This document shows positions 6,784-8,864 of a DNA stretch of 8,864 nucleotides, piece after piece. The position numbers were made by a program, and so were the translations under genes. Numbering within the stretch: the first letter of the stretch is position 1; every line of letters starts with the position of its first letter. This DNA is from Betaproteobacteria bacterium. Lineage in GTDB: Bacteria > Pseudomonadota > Gammaproteobacteria > Burkholderiales > Gallionellaceae. The stretch covers positions 1 to 8,864 of the forward strand of contig JAGWMH010000066.1 in NCBI GenBank assembly GCA_028871775.1, read 5' to 3'. The notes below the pieces were generated by a model. That model saw only the letters and a program-made list of their open reading frames with translations. It was not told where the DNA came from and searched no databases.

Positions 6784-7230
6784 ATGAGCATCCGCGCCGC
6801 CCTGATTTTTTCCGTTGCGCTGCTGGCCGCAGCAGGCTCCGCCCACGCAATGGATTATGTGTCGGTCGCGGACGGTACCGCCACTCTCTACGACGCCCCC
6901 TCGCTCAAGGCTAAGAAAATATTTGTCGTCAGCCGCTACCTGCCGCTGGAGCAGGTGGTCAACCTGGATAACTGGGTCAAGGTGCGCGACAGCTCGGGCG
7001 GCCTGGCATGGATAGAAAAGCGCGCCTTGAGCAGCAAGCGCTTCGTGGTGGTGACGGCCGCCCTTGCCGCCATACGCCAGGCACCTGAAATTGGCGCCGC
7101 AGTGGTTTTCCAGGCGCGCCAGCAGGTGGCGCTGGAATGGCTGGAAAATACGGGCGCCGGCTGGATCAAGGTGCGCCATCAGGATGGCGCGACAGGCTAT
7201 GTCGGGACTGCCGATGTGTGGGGCGGTTGA
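6784..7230 (+). CDS. secreted SH3-domain protein with two SH3-like repeats
   Basis: Predicted periplasmic protein of 148 residues, function unknown. Residues 1-22 form a Sec signal peptide: a positive start, the hydrophobic core ALIFSVALLAAAG, and an SAHA end with likely cleavage before MDYVSV. The mature part shows two bacterial SH3-type units. The first is about 24-80, with TLYDAPSLKAKKIFVV and WVKVRDSSGGLAWIEKRAL. The second is about 85-148, with AIRQAPEIGAAVVFQA and WIKVRHQDGATGYVGTADVWG. Such domains often bind cell-wall peptides, but no ligand can be deduced here and no catalytic domain is attached. The ATG at 6784 lies 14 bases after secB with no clear ribosome site, suggesting coupling. 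The protein is itself an export substrate encoded beside an export chaperone. Confidence 0.85.
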   Translation: MSIRAALIFSVALLAAAGSAHAMDYVSVADGTATLYDAPSLKAKKIFVVSRYLPLEQVVNLDNWVKVRDSSGGLAWIEKRALSSKRFVVVTAALAAIRQAPEIGAAVVFQARQQVALEWLENTGAGWIKVRHQDGATGYVGTADVWGG

Positions 7231-7251
7231 TTTTCCGGTATCACTGATGCC

Positions 7252-8247
7252 ATGAATGTCGCCATACTCGGTGCCGGTGCATGGGGAACCGCGCTTGCCA
7301 TCAGCCTGTCGGCGCGCCATCGCGTCACCTTGTGGGCGCGCGATGCGGCGCAAGCTGCGGCAATGTCCGCCAGCCACCGCAACCAGCGCTATCTGCCGGA
7401 GGCAGCGCTGCCGCAGGAACTGCAACTTGCCACCGACCTGAATGCAGCATTGGCCGATGCAGAGCTGGCGCTGGTAGTTGTGCCCACTTCCGCATTGCGC
7501 ACCACCTTGCGCCAGATCGCACAACGACCTGCGCCGATAAAGGTGATCTGGGCGTGCAAGGGTTTCGAGGCGGGCACCGCGCAACTGCCGCATCAGGTGG
7601 CGGAGGAAACCCTGCCGCATACTTTTCCCCGTGGCGTGCTGTCCGGCCCGAGCTTCGCGCTGGAAGTGGCGCATGGCTTGCCCACCGCGCTGACGCTGGC
7701 TTCCGGGGATGGCGAGTTTGCCAGGCAGGCGGCACAGTCACTGCATCATGCGCGCTTGCGTATTTATTCCAGCACCGACGTGGCCGGAGTCGAAGTGGGC
7801 GGCGCGGTCAAGAACGTGTTGGCTATCGCCGCGGGCATCTCCGATGGCCTGGGCTTCGGGCACAATGCGCGCGCGGCGCTGATTACGCGCGGGCTGGCCG
7901 AGATGACGCGGCTGGGGTTGAAATTGGGGGGCCGTGCGGAAACGCTGGGCGGCCTGTCCGGCGCGGGCGACTTGATCCTGACCTGCACCGGCGATTTGTC
8001 GCGCAACCGCCAGGTCGGCATGCTGCTGGCACAGCGGCAAACCTTGCCGGACATCCTGCAGCAACTGGGCCACGTGGCGGAGGGTGTCTATACCGTGCGC
8101 GAAGTGCACCAGCTGGCGCAGCGGCTGGGCGTGGAGATGCCGATCTGTGCGGCTGTTTATCGCGTGCTGTACGAGCAAGTTCCGGCGGCGAGCGCGGTGG
8201 AATCCTTGCTCAACCGCGCGCCAAATTCCGAATTCATGAATCAGTGA
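7252..8247 (+). CDS. gpsA: NAD(P)-dependent glycerol-3-phosphate dehydrogenase
   Basis: Cytoplasmic enzyme that reduces dihydroxyacetone phosphate to sn-glycerol 3-phosphate, the backbone for phospholipid synthesis. The 331 residues have the standard two-domain plan. The N-terminal Rossmann fold opens with GAGAWGTAL at 7-15. K103 sits in the conserved CKGFE segment, and LSGPSFALEVAHGLPTAL follows. The helical C-terminal domain contains K187 in GGAVKNVLAIAAGISDGLGFG, the expected catalytic lysine, and then LGGLSGAGDLILTCTGDLSRNRQVG. The ATG at 7252 places the glycine-rich loop at its normal distance from the N-terminus. The gene follows the SH3 gene by 21 bases and has no obvious strong ribosome site. 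It ends at a strong hairpin facing trmL. Confidence 0.97.
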   Translation: MNVAILGAGAWGTALAISLSARHRVTLWARDAAQAAAMSASHRNQRYLPEAALPQELQLATDLNAALADAELALVVVPTSALRTTLRQIAQRPAPIKVIWACKGFEAGTAQLPHQVAEETLPHTFPRGVLSGPSFALEVAHGLPTALTLASGDGEFARQAAQSLHHARLRIYSSTDVAGVEVGGAVKNVLAIAAGISDGLGFGHNARAALITRGLAEMTRLGLKLGGRAETLGGLSGAGDLILTCTGDLSRNRQVGMLLAQRQTLPDILQQLGHVAEGVYTVREVHQLAQRLGVEMPICAAVYRVLYEQVPAASAVESLLNRAPNSEFMNQ

Positions 8248-8304
8248 CAGGTGAATGGTGATGGGTAATACCTGCGCACTCATCACCCATCACTATTCAC
8301 CCTG
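8248..8304. terminator. long hairpin between convergent gpsA and trmL, possible bidirectional terminator
   Basis: Bases 8251-8269 pair with 8282-8300 over 19 positions, with one G-T pair and one A-C mismatch, around a 12-base loop. CAG at 8248-8250 can extend the stem with 8301-8304 across one bulged base. It starts directly after the gpsA stop and includes the last bases of trmL. No T tract follows the stem on either strand. On the + strand an A tract (8305-8310) follows, so this is not a textbook intrinsic terminator. It may instead stabilise 3' ends, block read-through between convergent transcripts, or be a dispersed palindromic repeat. Confidence 0.55.
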
Positions 8305-8757
8305 AAAAAACCCGCACTGACGCCAGGCCTCGAATACCGCCACCGCCACGGTATTGGATAGATTCAGGCTGCGGTTATGCGGCAGCATGGGCAGGCGCAG
8401 GCGCTGCTCCCGCGTTAATGACCCCAATATGTCCGCTGGCAGGCCGCGGCTTTCCGGACCGAACAGCAAGGCATCCCCGGCTTGATAGCGCGCCTCGTGA
8501 TAGGCCCGTGCGCCCTTGGTGGTAAAGGCAAACAGGCGCACTCCGGGCAATGTTTGCAGGCAGGCTTTGATGTCATCATGCACGCGCACATTGGCGTACT
8601 CGTGGTAATCCAGCCCGGCACGGCGCAACTGTTTGTCATCCAGCCCGAAACCGAGCGGGCGTATCAGGTGCAACCGTGCCCCGGTGTTGGCGCACAGGCG
8701 GATGATATTGCCGGTGTTCGGCGGAATTTCCGGCTGATACAGAATGACATGGAACAT
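8293..8757 (-). CDS. trmL: tRNA (cytidine/uridine-34 2'-O)-methyltransferase TrmL
   Basis: Cytoplasmic SPOUT-class methyltransferase that uses S-adenosylmethionine to methylate the 2'-OH of the wobble base in tRNA-Leu isoacceptors. The 154 residues match the minimal TrmL type, a trefoil-knot domain with no extra RNA-binding domain. Family motifs appear in order: [18 protein letters not shown] from residue 9, [11 protein letters not shown] ending at 107, and [11 protein letters not shown] ending at 135, the last two forming the cofactor-binding knot. I chose the ATG at 8755-8757 because it gives the family's usual start just before [14 protein letters not shown]; a TTG eight codons upstream would add an atypical leader. 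Its stop (TAG, 8293-8295) lies in the hairpin shared with gpsA. In E. coli trmL is also near gpsA but with cysE between; here it is inverted. Confidence 0.95.
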   Translation of the reverse strand: MFHVILYQPEIPPNTGNIIRLCANTGARLHLIRPLGFGLDDKQLRRAGLDYHEYANVRVHDDIKACLQTLPGVRLFAFTTKGARAYHEARYQAGDALLFGPESRGLPADILGSLTREQRLRLPMLPHNRSLNLSNTVAVAVFEAWRQCGFFQGE

Positions 8758-8767
8758 GAAGGAATCT

Positions 8768-8796
8768 CTGCAAAGGTACAATATGGGCTTTATAAT
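8768..8796 (+). promoter_or_regulatory. candidate sigma-70 promoter for a gene beyond the window edge
   Basis: A perfect TATAAT lies at 8791-8796. At 17 bp spacing the -35 position (8768-8773) reads CTGCAA, only three of six consensus matches. It faces + and lies in the spacer upstream of trmL, so it would serve the next + strand gene. The same AT-rich spot could also contribute to a - strand promoter for trmL. Confidence 0.3.
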
Positions 8797-8846
8797 GTCC
8801 GCAAGCCAGAAGTTAACGTCATGTGACTGGATTTTCCAAGAGTTAA

Positions 8847-8864
8847 GTGACCCCCGAAACAGCA
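8847..8864 (+). CDS. possible first codons of the next gene (truncated)
   Basis: A GTG at 8847 opens a frame reading MTPETA up to the window edge. An AAGAG at 8838-8842 precedes it as a closely spaced, mediocre ribosome site, and a TATAAT box lies about 50 bases upstream. Six codons cannot identify a product, and the start itself is a guess. Confidence 0.2.

Noticed and set aside
7281..8261. Open + frame of 326 codons overlapping gpsA
   Set aside because: It is a frame-shifted shadow of gpsA, rich in A, G and R, with no family resemblance; gpsA itself is unambiguous.

Overview
The window looks like a chromosomal segment of a betaproteobacterium. The protein sequences and the gene order resemble the Nitrosomonadales/Gallionellaceae type, but that placement comes from family resemblance and was not searched. 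The DNA is GC-rich, genes are closely packed, and almost all run on the + strand. There are no RNA genes, CRISPR arrays, transposase genes or phage genes.

Layout. Positions 1-210 hold the possible tail of an upstream gene and a spacer with two inverted copies of a CACAGAG-type intergenic repeat. 211-3510 is a complete RND inner-membrane efflux permease. 3626-5614 is a polytopic O-antigen-ligase/Wzy superfamily protein, most like PglL-type protein O-oligosaccharyltransferases. Next comes a tight run: a membrane-anchored rhodanese (yibN-like, 5595-6005), glutaredoxin 3 (grxC, 6002-6274), the export chaperone SecB (6299-6769), a secreted two-repeat SH3 protein (6784-7230) and glycerol-3-phosphate dehydrogenase (gpsA, 7252-8247). 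trmL (tRNA 2'-O-methyltransferase) faces it on the - strand (8293-8757), with a long hairpin between the convergent 3' ends. The last ~100 bases are a spacer with a good -10 box, and may hold the first codons of another + strand gene.

How the genes relate. The order yibN-grxC-secB-gpsA matches the well-known enterobacterial cluster, in which cysE and trmL follow. Here an SH3 gene sits between secB and gpsA, cysE is missing from this position and trmL is inverted. The cluster joins thiol and sulfur handling, protein export and phospholipid precursor synthesis. The rhodanese start overlaps the end of the ligase gene, so the ligase may be co-transcribed with the cluster.

Most interesting observation. 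Both large membrane-protein genes appear to carry an in-frame block of clustered palindromes in a predicted cytoplasmic loop. In the RND gene it lies just after TM4 and is bracketed by imperfect direct repeats 99 bp (33 codons) apart. In the ligase gene it is bracketed by direct repeats 108 bp (36 codons) apart. Each block holds several hairpins, has no stop codon in the host frame, and encodes hydrophilic or low-complexity peptide unlike the surrounding protein. This looks like REP/MITE-type elements that entered genes without breaking them.
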